The notes under the pieces are model-generated. The model was not told the DNA's origin. It saw only the letters and a list, made by a program, of their open reading frames with translations, and made no database searches. 32,255 nt of DNA from Candidatus Parcubacteria bacterium (GTDB lineage Bacteria; Patescibacteriota; Minisyncoccia; Minisyncoccales; JAGLPU01): contig JAGLPU010000003.1 of assembly GCA_023137175.1 (NCBI GenBank), positions 1 through 32,255 of the forward strand, read 5' to 3'. Shown piece by piece: positions 1 through 9,118 of this stretch; position 1 is the first letter of the stretch, and each line of letters begins with the position of its first letter. Both the position numbers and the translations under genes were made by a program.

Positions 1-499
1 CTAAAATTGAATTAACGTAATGGCCGCAGATCTTAGCGTCGGCAATAGTGGATTGCGGATGAATTCTAATATACTTAGAGATCTTCACTTTAATAGCTCC
101 GTGGCCTCCCAAATAAGCGCCCCAAGGCCAAACAGCAATGGAAACATCAATCGGAGAACCTTCAAAATTTAACCCCATTATTCCATAGCCGCAAAAAACA
201 AGCGGCCTAATATAGCATGATTTCACCTCATTGACCCTTATGGTCTCTAGAATAGCTTGCTTAATTTCTTCTTGAGAAAAAGGTATATTTATTCCTAAAG
301 CGTCAGCGGAATAAAAAAGCCTTTCCACGTGTTCGGGCAAACGGAAAACAGCGGCTCCTTTATCCGTTTCATAAGCGCGAATTCCTTCAAAAACTCCGCT
401 GCCGTAATGGAGAGTATGGGTTAATATATGAATTTTTGCCTCTTTCCAGTCAGTTAATTCTCCATTAACCCAAATTTTTTTAAGCTCCGGGATTATCAT
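1..499 (-). CDS. ilvE: Branched-chain amino acid aminotransferase (3' end beyond window)
   Basis: The frame opens with ATG at 499 and runs off the window edge after about 166 codons, so only the N-terminal half is visible. It is a fold-type IV PLP aminotransferase: WVNGE near residue 10, the LHYGSGVFEGIRAY block at about 30-43, YIRPLVF at 96-102 and AVWPWGAYLG at 122-131 match bacterial IlvE. The PLP-binding lysine lies in the DAKICGHYVNS segment (Lys156), equivalent to the AKAGGNY motif of E. coli IlvE. The enzyme swaps amino groups between 2-oxoglutarate/glutamate and Val, Leu or Ile. It follows nadM after a 40-base gap that contains a TATAAT-like hexamer at 524-529 but no convincing -35. 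A D-amino acid transaminase is less likely because the WPWGAYLG block is IlvE-like. Confidence 0.9.
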   Translation of the reverse strand, partial: MIIPELKKIWVNGELTDWKEAKIHILTHTLHYGSGVFEGIRAYETDKGAAVFRLPEHVERLFYSADALGINIPFSQEEIKQAILETIRVNEVKSCYIRPLVFCGYGIMGLNFEGSPIDVSIAVWPWGAYLGGHGAIKVKISKYIRIHPQSTIADAKICGHYVNSIL

Positions 500-539
500 A
501 TTCTAATATCAACAATATTTTCTATTATAGTAAAAAAAT

Positions 540-1046
540 CTAATTTTGGGGAAATTTAACCCTTTTTTCTGCCTTAATTTTTTTGAAAAATAAAAATACC
601 GGTTCCGGCACTAAATTTTCCCACTCCTCCCCTTTATTTATTTTCTCCCTTACTTTTGTAGCAGACAACTTTTTAAAAAATAAAGGATGAGCTCGCACTT
701 CTACTCCGGCTGTATCAAAACATTTTTTGCTCCATGAATTTCTAGTAAAAACCACTGCATTTTTTGGTTCTAATCCGGCCACTTCTAAAACCTTTTTCGC
801 CCATAATAAATCATCATCCATATCAGGAACTCCATAAATTTTATAATTCTCAATCCCTAATTCCGCCAAGCATGTCTCAATCATCTCTCTCCTTTCAGAA
901 AAAGAAAAAGGATTATCCATGGTATCTGATTCCTGAGAACTTCCGATTATCAAAAAGACCCTATCAGCCCCTAAAGCGATCTTTTTTATTGATGCTAAGT
1001 GCCCCTTGTGGAAAGGTTGAAATCTGCCAATAAATAAAGCGTCCAT
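540..1046 (-). CDS. Archaeal-type nicotinamide-nucleotide adenylyltransferase (NadM-like)
   Basis: A 168-residue nucleotidyltransferase that would make NAD+ from NMN and ATP. The N-terminus MDALFIGRFQPFHKGHL holds the GRFQPxHxGH nucleotide-binding signature of the NadM/cytidylyltransferase superfamily, and LSATKVREKI near residue 130 is the (I/L)SxTxVR motif. Length fits archaeal NadM rather than NadD, which is usually longer and has a different pattern. The frame is open up to 1127, but the first 27 codons overlap the activase gene upstream and add nothing conserved, so the ATG at 1046 is the better start. That start lies 4 bases after the activase stop, so the two are probably co-transcribed. 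The exact substrate (NMN versus another small phosphate) is inferred from the motif pattern. Confidence 0.85.
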   Translation of the reverse strand: MDALFIGRFQPFHKGHLASIKKIALGADRVFLIIGSSQESDTMDNPFSFSERREMIETCLAELGIENYKIYGVPDMDDDLLWAKKVLEVAGLEPKNAVVFTRNSWSKKCFDTAGVEVRAHPLFFKKLSATKVREKINKGEEWENLVPEPVFLFFKKIKAEKRVKFPQN

Positions 1047-1050
1047 AATT

Positions 1051-2004
1051 CTATATAGCCATATTTGACCATTTTCCGCAACGGTCTCCCCAGCGGGCAA
1101 CCACCTTGTCCTCAATTCTGGCTTCAATCACTTCGCACTGATTGGGACAGCCTTTACACTGAAAAGAAGTGCATTTTATCTCTTTGTCAATAACTCCAAA
1201 TCCGGAAAATTTGGTTTTTTCCGGTGCCTGCTGCTTCACCAATAAAGCGGCTCCGAAAGCTCCCATCACCGTATTATACTCAGGAATAATTATTTCCTGT
1301 TCTAAAGCATCTTCAAACGCTTTTTTCATGCCCACATTCTCGGAGACACCTCCTTGAAAAATAATGGTTGGCTGAATATTCTTTCCTTTGCCGACATTGT
1401 TTAAAAAATTTCGAGCCATTCCTTGGCAAAGCCCAGCCACAATATCCTCAATCTTATGGCCAATTTGCTGTTTATGGATCATGTCTGACTCGGCAAATAC
1501 CGTGCATCTTGATCCTATGTTAGTGGGATTTTTTGACTTTAAAGCTAAATCGCCAAACTCCTCAATGGGAACCTTTAAACGGAAGGCTTGAGCATCAAGG
1601 AAAGCTCCAGTGCCGGCAGCGCAAATCAAATTCATGGCAAAATCAACAGCCACGCCGTTTTCCAGAATTATAATTTTAGAATCTTGTCCGCCGATTTCCA
1701 ACACCGTCTTTGCCTCCGGCACTAAAAAAGTTGCCGCTCTGGCATGGGTGGTAATTTCATTTTTGATTAAATCCGCTCCCGCGACCACTCCAGATAAATG
1801 GCGAGCCGAACCGGTTGTCCCCACTCCGGCAATTTCCGCATCGGCTGGAATTTTTTCTTTCAAAAGCTGGAGCCCTTTTTTGACTGCTCTGATAGGATCT
1901 CCTTCTGTGCGGATATAGAGGGAAAATAAAACCTGGTTGTTTCCGTCAATTAAAACTAGATTAGTGGAAACAGAGCCAACATCAATGCCAAGGTAAGTTT
2001 TCAT
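1051..2004 (-). CDS. BadF/BadG/HgdC-type Fe-S ATPase (acyl-CoA dehydratase activase family)
   Basis: A 317-residue ASKHA-fold ATPase. The phosphate-1 loop GIDVGSVSTN is at 6-15, a GVGTTGSAR loop at 60-68, EIGGQDSK at 103-110 and QGGVSENVG at 217-225. Cys128 in LICAAGTGAFLDAQ and Cys167 in GSRCTVFAESD match the two cysteines by which each subunit of the homodimeric HgdC activator holds a bridging [4Fe-4S] cluster. Family members couple ATP hydrolysis to injecting one low-potential electron into a partner dehydratase or reductase. Residues after about 270 form an extra segment with Cys278, 283, 286, 290 and 309 that the 260-residue HgdC lacks. It follows atpC by 8 bases. The likely partners lie on the far side of the ATP synthase operon (8047-10006). 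The physiological substrate is unknown. Confidence 0.9.
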   Translation of the reverse strand: MKTYLGIDVGSVSTNLVLIDGNNQVLFSLYIRTEGDPIRAVKKGLQLLKEKIPADAEIAGVGTTGSARHLSGVVAGADLIKNEITTHARAATFLVPEAKTVLEIGGQDSKIIILENGVAVDFAMNLICAAGTGAFLDAQAFRLKVPIEEFGDLALKSKNPTNIGSRCTVFAESDMIHKQQIGHKIEDIVAGLCQGMARNFLNNVGKGKNIQPTIIFQGGVSENVGMKKAFEDALEQEIIIPEYNTVMGAFGAALLVKQQAPEKTKFSGFGVIDKEIKCTSFQCKGCPNQCEVIEARIEDKVVARWGDRCGKWSNMAI

Positions 2005-2012
2005 AAAAAAAA

Positions 2013-2261
2013 TTATATTAGTTCACAGGAGACCAAAGCGCTTACTTCATCCGGCTGGACTTCCAGCAACCCTTTTTCAATTTCAAAAAAAAGTTCTTTG
2101 CCGCTTTGTTCTTTTACTTTTATCTTACCTTTAATTAAAGAAGTTATCAAAGGCAAATGATTAGGTAAAACAGTAAGCTCTCCTTTTATGCCAGGCAAAG
2201 TTATTGAGGAAACTTCTCCTTGGTAAATTATTCTATTTTCGGCAATAATATTAGCTTTCAT
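2013..2261 (-). CDS. atpC: F1Fo ATP synthase epsilon subunit, short form
   Basis: An 82-residue protein matching the N-terminal beta-sandwich of the epsilon subunit: IIAENRIIYQGEVSSITLPG and GELTVLPNHLPLITSLIKG are the conserved blocks that contact gamma and the c-ring. It ends at about residue 82, where the typical 130-140-residue epsilon continues into a helical hairpin that regulates ATP hydrolysis; that C-terminal domain is absent. The stop codon is clean and the next gene starts 8 bases later, so this looks like a natural short form and not a frameshift. It follows atpD after 6 bases and is the last gene of the atp operon proper. The core role, coupling gamma rotation to the c-ring, should be kept. 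Confidence 0.9.
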   Translation of the reverse strand: MKANIIAENRIIYQGEVSSITLPGIKGELTVLPNHLPLITSLIKGKIKVKEQSGKELFFEIEKGLLEVQPDEVSALVSCELI

Positions 2262-2267
2262 ATAATT

Positions 2268-4517
<2,250 letters not shown>

Positions 4518-4537
<20 letters not shown>

Positions 4538-6038
4538 AATTTCTTAAAACTTGCCTGGCTATTTTTTCCAGCTCTGTTTTTATATTTTCGTCTATTTCTT
4601 TTTGTTCTCTAATTTTAGTGAAAATTTCCGGCTTCTGGGCTTCAATCGCTTCAAATAATTCCGCTTCAAACTTTCTAACATCTTCCACTTTAATGTCATT
4701 AAAAAAGCTTCGTTCGCCAACATAAATAATTGCTACCTGTTTTTCAAAAGGAAGAGGAGCTAAATAATCTTGTTTTAAAATTTCTTTCATCCTTCTTCCC
4801 CGTTCAATCTTTTTTCTGGTTTCGGCATCCACTTCATCGGCAAATTCCAAAAAACTTTCCAGCTCCTGAAATTGAGCCAGTTCCAGCTTTAAAGTGGAAG
4901 CCACTTTTTTCATTGCTTTTGTCTGAGCGGAAGAACCCACGCGCGACACTGAAAGACCGATGTTCATTTCCGGACGCTGACCCTTTAAATAGAGAGAAGT
5001 ATCCATATAAATTTGACCGTCTGTAATGGAAATAACATTAGTGGGGATATATGCGGTAAGGTCCCCGGCTTGAGTTTCAACAATCGGCAAAGCCGTTAAA
5101 GAACCTCCCTCCTTCAAGTTTGCCGCTCTCTCTAATAATCTTGAATGCAAATAAAAAACATCTCCAGGGTAAGCCTCTCTGCCTGGCGATCTTTTTAAAA
5201 TTAATGATATCTGCCGCCAAGCCCAAGCATGTTTGGTTAAATCGTCAAAAATCACCAAGGCATGCTGGCCTTTTTCCATAAAATATTCTCCTAAAGCAGC
5301 ACCTGTGTAAGGGGCTAAAAATAAGAAGGAAGCAGGATCGCTGGCGGTCGCTGAAACCACAATAGTATATTCCATTGCTCCCTGTTTTTTTAAAGTATCT
5401 AAAATTCGAGCCAGTTCCGCCTTTCTTTTGCCAATGGCGACATAAATGCAAATTGGCCTGTTTGGCTCTTTTTTCTGATTTAAAATAGTATCAATAACTA
5501 AAGATGTTTTTTGAGTAATTCTATCCCCTAAAATCAATTCTCTCTGGCCTCTGCCAATAGGAACTAAAGCGTCAACAACTTTAATGCCAGTGTGGACAGG
5601 GGTGTCAACCGGTTTTCTGGATATTACTGAAGGCCCAATCTTTTCCAAAGGGTTAAATTTCTCTTCCTCTATTTTGCCTTTGCCATCCAAAGGTTTTCCC
5701 AAAGGATCAATTACTCTACCTATTAATTTTTCTCCTACCGGGCAAGAGAGAACTTTATTGGTTCTTTTCACAATATCCCCTTCTTTTATTGTGTCTGAAT
5801 CCCCTAAAACAACACTGCCGACTTCGTACTCTTCCAAGCTTAAAACCAAACCGTATACCGGTTCAGTGTTCTCTTTGTTAGAAGACTCAAATCTTACAAC
5901 CTCAAAACTCTCCACATTGCGTAGGCCCGAGATTCTGGCTGTGCCGTCTTTTACTTCAATGACCTCTCCGATTTCTTCTTGTTGAGACTTTAATTCTAAG
6001 CCCTCTATTTCTTTTTTAAGATAGTCTATAGTGTCCAT
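4518..6038 (-). CDS. atpA: F1Fo ATP synthase alpha subunit with altered P-loop
   Basis: The 506-residue non-catalytic alpha subunit. Conserved blocks include VKDGTARISGL near residue 30, PIGRGQRELILGDR at 160-173, PGREAYPGDVFYLHSRLLERAA and VISITDGQIY. The arginine finger region GLSVSRVGSSAQ is intact. The P-loop reads GDRITQKT at 171-178 where nearly all alpha subunits have GDRxTGKT; the codon for Gln176 is CAA at 5511-5513. The lysine and threonine that bind phosphate are kept. This site in alpha binds nucleotide without turning it over, so synthesis may continue but regulation by bound nucleotide may differ. The gene starts 7 bases after atpH and overlaps atpG by 20 bases. Confidence 0.97.
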
Positions 6039-6045
6039 AATAATA

Positions 6046-6426
6046 TTAACTTGCGCTTTTAAGCTTTAATTTCTCTAAAAGCCCTTTGATTGAAGCATCT
6101 ACTAAGTAATTATTGCTTTTGGCTTTAAAACCGCTAATAACACTTTCATCGGTTTCTAACTTGAATACGCATTCATCGCCAAAAACTTTCCTCAAGTCAT
6201 TTTTTACTTTTTCCAATAACTTCGGCTCTATTCTTCGAGATAAAGTCAGAACAACTTCGTTTTCTCGGGAATGTTTTTCAAACTCTCTCAGAATCTGATA
6301 AAGAAGATAAGTTCTTTTCTTCTTCTCTAAAATTTCTGCTAAATTTTTTACTATTTTTTGTTTCTCCTGTTCATTCTTTCCTTGAACGGCCAAAAATAAA
6401 GCTTTGCCTAATTTTTTAGCTTTCAT
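6046..6426 (-). CDS. atpH: F1Fo ATP synthase delta subunit, short
   Basis: A 126-residue protein in the place of delta, between b and alpha. The C-terminal part is recognisable: LEKVKNDLRKVFGDE followed by ESVISGFKAKSNNYLVDASIKGLLEKLK fits the delta pattern (I-x-G-x-x(V)...D-x-S-x-x-x-x-L-x-x-L). The normal length is about 175-180, so the N-terminal six-helix domain that grips the top of F1 through the alpha N-terminus appears reduced. Delta links the peripheral stalk to F1. The gene overlaps the 3' end of atpF by 11 bases. Position and C-terminal motif make the assignment firm despite weak N-terminal similarity. Confidence 0.87.
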   Translation of the reverse strand: MKAKKLGKALFLAVQGKNEQEKQKIVKNLAEILEKKKRTYLLYQILREFEKHSRENEVVLTLSRRIEPKLLEKVKNDLRKVFGDECVFKLETDESVISGFKAKSNNYLVDASIKGLLEKLKLKSAS

Positions 6427-6934
6427 TTTTTACAGTACTGTTAACTAAAAAATCACTGATAATTTCCTTGTCTTTTTTCGTGTCAATTTTTTCTTTTAGA
6501 ATCTTTTCAACCAGGCTTAAGCTAACATCCATTATTTTTTCATTCTGTTTTTCTTGCATTTTCTTTACTTCCGTTTCTCCACGTTGCTTGGCTCCGGACA
6601 AAATCTCCGCTTTTTGCTTTTGACCTTCGCTGATGATTTGGTCTGCTTTTATTTTTGCTCTTTCTTCATTCTCTTGCAATGTCTGAGCTGCTTTTTTCTG
6701 AGCATTGTTCAGAACTTTATCCCTTTGTATGTTAACCATTTTAATCCTTTTCTCAGCTTCTTCTGAGTTCTTAATTCCCTCGGCAATCTTTGTTTGCCGT
6801 TTATTCAAAACAGTTAAAAAAGGCTTATAAGCAAACCTTTTCAACACATACAAAACCACCAAAAAATTAATAATCTGGCCTAGTAAAATTCTCCAATCAA
6901 TGCCCAAATTTTCCAAAATTCCTGCTTCCTGCAT
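6416..6934 (-). CDS. atpF: F1Fo ATP synthase b subunit
   Basis: The 172-residue peripheral stalk subunit. One membrane helix near the N-terminus (about 15-33, WRILLGQIINFLVVLYVL) is followed by the typical FAYKPFLTVLNKRQTKIAEGIKNSEEAEKR block. The rest is a long charged heptad-like helix rich in Lys, Glu, Gln and Ala, with the EKILKEKIDTKKDKEIISDFL tail found in bacterial b subunits. It dimerises to form the stator that holds F1 to subunit a. It lies 47 bases after atpE and overlaps atpH by 11 bases. Only one b-type gene is present, so a b homodimer is expected. Confidence 0.94.
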   Translation of the reverse strand: MQEAGILENLGIDWRILLGQIINFLVVLYVLKRFAYKPFLTVLNKRQTKIAEGIKNSEEAEKRIKMVNIQRDKVLNNAQKKAAQTLQENEERAKIKADQIISEGQKQKAEILSGAKQRGETEVKKMQEKQNEKIMDVSLSLVEKILKEKIDTKKDKEIISDFLVNSTVKNES

Positions 6935-6981
6935 AAAATTTCCCTTTAATATTTTATGCCTGATATACAGGCATATTTAAA

Positions 6982-7209
6982 CTAAACAAATTTAACTAAA
7001 ATAGCGATAACTAAAACGTAAATAGCTGTTGCTTCGGCAAAAGCGATAGCTAAAATCATAGAAGTTTGAATCTTGGGAGCCGCTTCCGGATTCCTGCCAA
7101 TTGCTTTTACCGCTTCTCCTCCTATTCTACCGATAGCAAAAGCAGGAAGCGCCACTCCTAAAGCAATGGCTAATCCGGCTGCTATATTGTTGATTGCTGC
7201 TGCGTCCAT
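6982..7209 (-). CDS. atpE: F1Fo ATP synthase c subunit with unusual helix-1 motif
   Basis: A 75-residue hairpin of two membrane helices joined by the GRNPEA polar loop (38-43). The ion-carrying carboxylate is Glu59 in AFAEATAIYVL. Aligned by hand on the loop, the Gln of helix 1 in the Na+ ring of Ilyobacter tartaricus is Ile26 here and the Ser after Glu is Ala60, so proton coupling is more likely than Na+. The glycine ladder of helix 1 (GxGxGxG) is largely replaced: the positions equal to E. coli 23, 25, 27 and 29 read Leu21, Ala23, Ala25 and Gly27, and Pro22 sits in the same stretch. This motif sets helix packing and influences ring size. The gene lies 40 bases after atpB. Confidence 0.95.
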   Translation of the reverse strand: MDAAAINNIAAGLAIALGVALPAFAIGRIGGEAVKAIGRNPEAAPKIQTSMILAIAFAEATAIYVLVIAILVKFV

Positions 7210-7249
7210 ATTTTTTTATTTTTAAAATTTAATATTCTTCGACTTTTAA

Positions 7250-7954
7250 TTAATGTGAAGTTTCAATGGCCGTACTGTAAAAAATAATAATCAAACTGGA
7301 AAAAATCAAAGCTTGAATAAAACCGACTAAAATCTCCAGAAATAAAAATGGGATGGAAAGAAAATAGGAGAACAGTAAAGAGGTTACCAACAACAGCACT
7401 TCTCCGGCAAAAAGATTGCCAAACAGCCTGATGGCTAAAGAAAAAGCTCTGGTCACTTCCCCTACTGCTTCCAGTGTTCCCACAAAACCCATAACCGGAT
7501 TCTTGCTAACATATTTTTTTAAATAAGTGAATACTCCCAGTTTTCTAACGGCATAAAAATGAACAATAAGCATGGAAGCAAATCCCAAGCTTAAAGTAAA
7601 ATTAAGGTCAGAACTGGGAGAACGCAAAACTTCAAACACTCCCAAGCCTGGTACTAATTCCAAAAGATTGGAAAAAAGAATCAAGATAAACAGTGTTGCC
7701 GCCAAAGGAAATATCTCTTCTGTTTTCTTCCTGTCACAAGTAATATTGTCTATATAATCAAGAATATTTTCTAAAATCAATTCGGTAAAATTCTGTAATT
7801 TTTTAGGTAGAAGACTACCGTTTTTTGATCCTAAATAAAATAAAACTAAAACAAAGCCTCCCACCAACAAAGTCATTAAAAAAGTGTTAGTAACCGGAAA
7901 ACCTGCAATTTCAAACATTTTGTGAGCAGAAAATGAAATTTCGTCTATTCCCAT
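7250..7954 (-). CDS. atpB: F1Fo ATP synthase a subunit
   Basis: The 234-residue stator channel of Fo with about five to six membrane helices. The hallmark LAIRLFGNLFAGEVLL contains the essential arginine equal to E. coli Arg210, and the last helix has FIQALIFSSLIIIFYSTAIE, matching the C-terminal pattern of family members. FILILFSNLLELVPG is the conserved first core block. It is the first gene of the atp operon, about 55 bases downstream of a predicted transcription start near 8010. A six-codon reading frame (MKAIWE, stop) starts at 7965 and ends at 7945, overlapping this start codon out of frame, so upstream initiation could interfere with or couple to atpB translation. No atpI gene precedes it. 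Confidence 0.95.
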   Translation of the reverse strand: MGIDEISFSAHKMFEIAGFPVTNTFLMTLLVGGFVLVLFYLGSKNGSLLPKKLQNFTELILENILDYIDNITCDRKKTEEIFPLAATLFILILFSNLLELVPGLGVFEVLRSPSSDLNFTLSLGFASMLIVHFYAVRKLGVFTYLKKYVSKNPVMGFVGTLEAVGEVTRAFSLAIRLFGNLFAGEVLLLVTSLLFSYFLSIPFLFLEILVGFIQALIFSSLIIIFYSTAIETSH

Positions 7955-8016
7955 ATGGCTTTCATTAGCTTTTAAAAAAATATCCCTCTAATTTTATTTA
8001 GAGCCTTCAATGAAAA

Positions 8017-8045
8017 ATTATATTCCTTTAGAATGTTTTTGTCAA
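8017..8045 (-). promoter_or_regulatory. Consensus sigma70-type promoter of the atp operon
   Basis: On the - strand the sequence reads TTGACA (8045-8040), a 17-base spacer, then TATAAT (8022-8017), which matches the housekeeping consensus at all twelve positions. Transcription should begin near 8010, giving a leader of about 55 bases before atpB. The leader contains a weak 6-bp hairpin (CTCTAA/TTAGAG, 7986-8003) next to a GAGGGA stretch. The -35 box sits immediately after the stop codon of the upstream gene at 8047, so the atp genes can be transcribed independently of the metG group. Confidence 0.85.
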
Positions 8046-8046
8046 A

Positions 8047-9117
8047 TCAACTTTTCTCTTCTTTTCTGAAATAATGGTTCTTTACCACGTCCACAAACGC
8101 TTCAATCCTGGTAGCAATACCCGCTTCCGCCACTTGTTCATCTAGAGATAAAGATAGGAAAGGCATTCCTGTTTGCTTGTGCAGCTTTTCTAAAATCGGT
8201 CTGACAGTTGTTTCCGGCATACATCCAAATGGTAGTAAATGAACTATGCCGTCAAAGTTCTTTTCGCCGTAACCCAGCATCTCATAAATAGCGTCTCTGC
8301 CATTGCCTCCAACAGTTGATTTTAAATAAGGCATTATTTTTCTTTGCATAATCCAATCTTTACAGGGAAATAATATTTTCTTTAAATAATAGCTAATATT
8401 CATTTCTCGATGCACTTCTATCCCCTCTTCGCCTAATTTCTTTTCAATATCAAAATTTACCATATTGTCGGTTACGGTAAAAATCTCCCCGATAATACCG
8501 ACCCTAGGAACCTTTTTGTTCCTATCAATTTCAATTTCACGAATCTTTTGATATATTTCTTTTTCCAAAACTGAAATTGCTTTTAAATTATGCTTTTCAT
8601 CTAATTCCTGAAAGCTCCACTTTAAAACTTCATCTATTTCTCCTCTTATCTTCTCCCGAGGACGAATGTATTGAGCTTTTTTCTCCAGTCTTTCAATCAT
8701 TCTCAGTTTTTTTAAAAAAATACAGACGGCTTTAAAAATTGTCCAATTAGAAGCTTGAGAAATTTCTTTAATTTTCGAGTAAATATCTTTATAACTCTGA
8801 TTAAAGATAATAAAATCAACCTTATGCCCCGCTTCGGCCAAAGCCTTGTCTTCTATGGCCGCATAATAGCGCAAACGGCAAGAGCCGCTCAAACTGGTAA
8901 CCATAAGAACCGTATCTGCCCCCTTCCTAATAGAAGAAAGATAATTCCCCATATTAACTTTTAAGGGAAAACAATACATTGAGGGAGAAAGTTTTGCTCC
9001 TTCTTCTATAGTCGCAGTATTTGTTTTTTCTGGAGAAATAAAATCAACTCCCAGCGTGCGAAGTAAGGCAATAAAAGCGATAGTGTAATTTCCCCAATAA
9101 GCAAAAGTAAGTTTCAT
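8047..9117 (-). CDS. 2-hydroxyacyl-CoA dehydratase/DUF2229-type Fe-S protein, subunit 2
   Basis: A 356-residue protein of the HgdB / DUF2229 superfamily. Three cysteines lie in family-typical places: Cys49 in SPSMYCFPLKVNMGN, Cys80 in SGSCRLRYYAAIED and Cys299 in LLPFGCMPETTVRPIL, so one [4Fe-4S] or double-cubane cluster is plausible. The C-terminal block LDEQVAEAGIATRIEAFVD is shared with the upstream gene, showing that the two are paralogous subunits. The start lies 1 base after that gene's stop, so they form one unit with metG. Members receive electrons from a BadF/HgdC-type ATPase, and one such gene lies at 1051-2004. The substrate cannot be read from sequence, and no acyl-CoA pathway genes are nearby. 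No frameshift is seen. Confidence 0.8.
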   Translation of the reverse strand: MKLTFAYWGNYTIAFIALLRTLGVDFISPEKTNTATIEEGAKLSPSMYCFPLKVNMGNYLSSIRKGADTVLMVTSLSGSCRLRYYAAIEDKALAEAGHKVDFIIFNQSYKDIYSKIKEISQASNWTIFKAVCIFLKKLRMIERLEKKAQYIRPREKIRGEIDEVLKWSFQELDEKHNLKAISVLEKEIYQKIREIEIDRNKKVPRVGIIGEIFTVTDNMVNFDIEKKLGEEGIEVHREMNISYYLKKILFPCKDWIMQRKIMPYLKSTVGGNGRDAIYEMLGYGEKNFDGIVHLLPFGCMPETTVRPILEKLHKQTGMPFLSLSLDEQVAEAGIATRIEAFVDVVKNHYFRKEEKS

Positions 9118-9118
9118 A

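Noticed and set aside
5584-5985. 133-codon open frame on the + strand
   Set aside because: Antisense shadow of atpA; no ribosome-binding site or family resemblance.
7055-7150. Sodium-driven c subunit
   Set aside because: The Gln of helix 1 and the Ser/Thr next to the key Glu that form the Na+ site are Ile26 and Ala60 here, so proton coupling is more likely.
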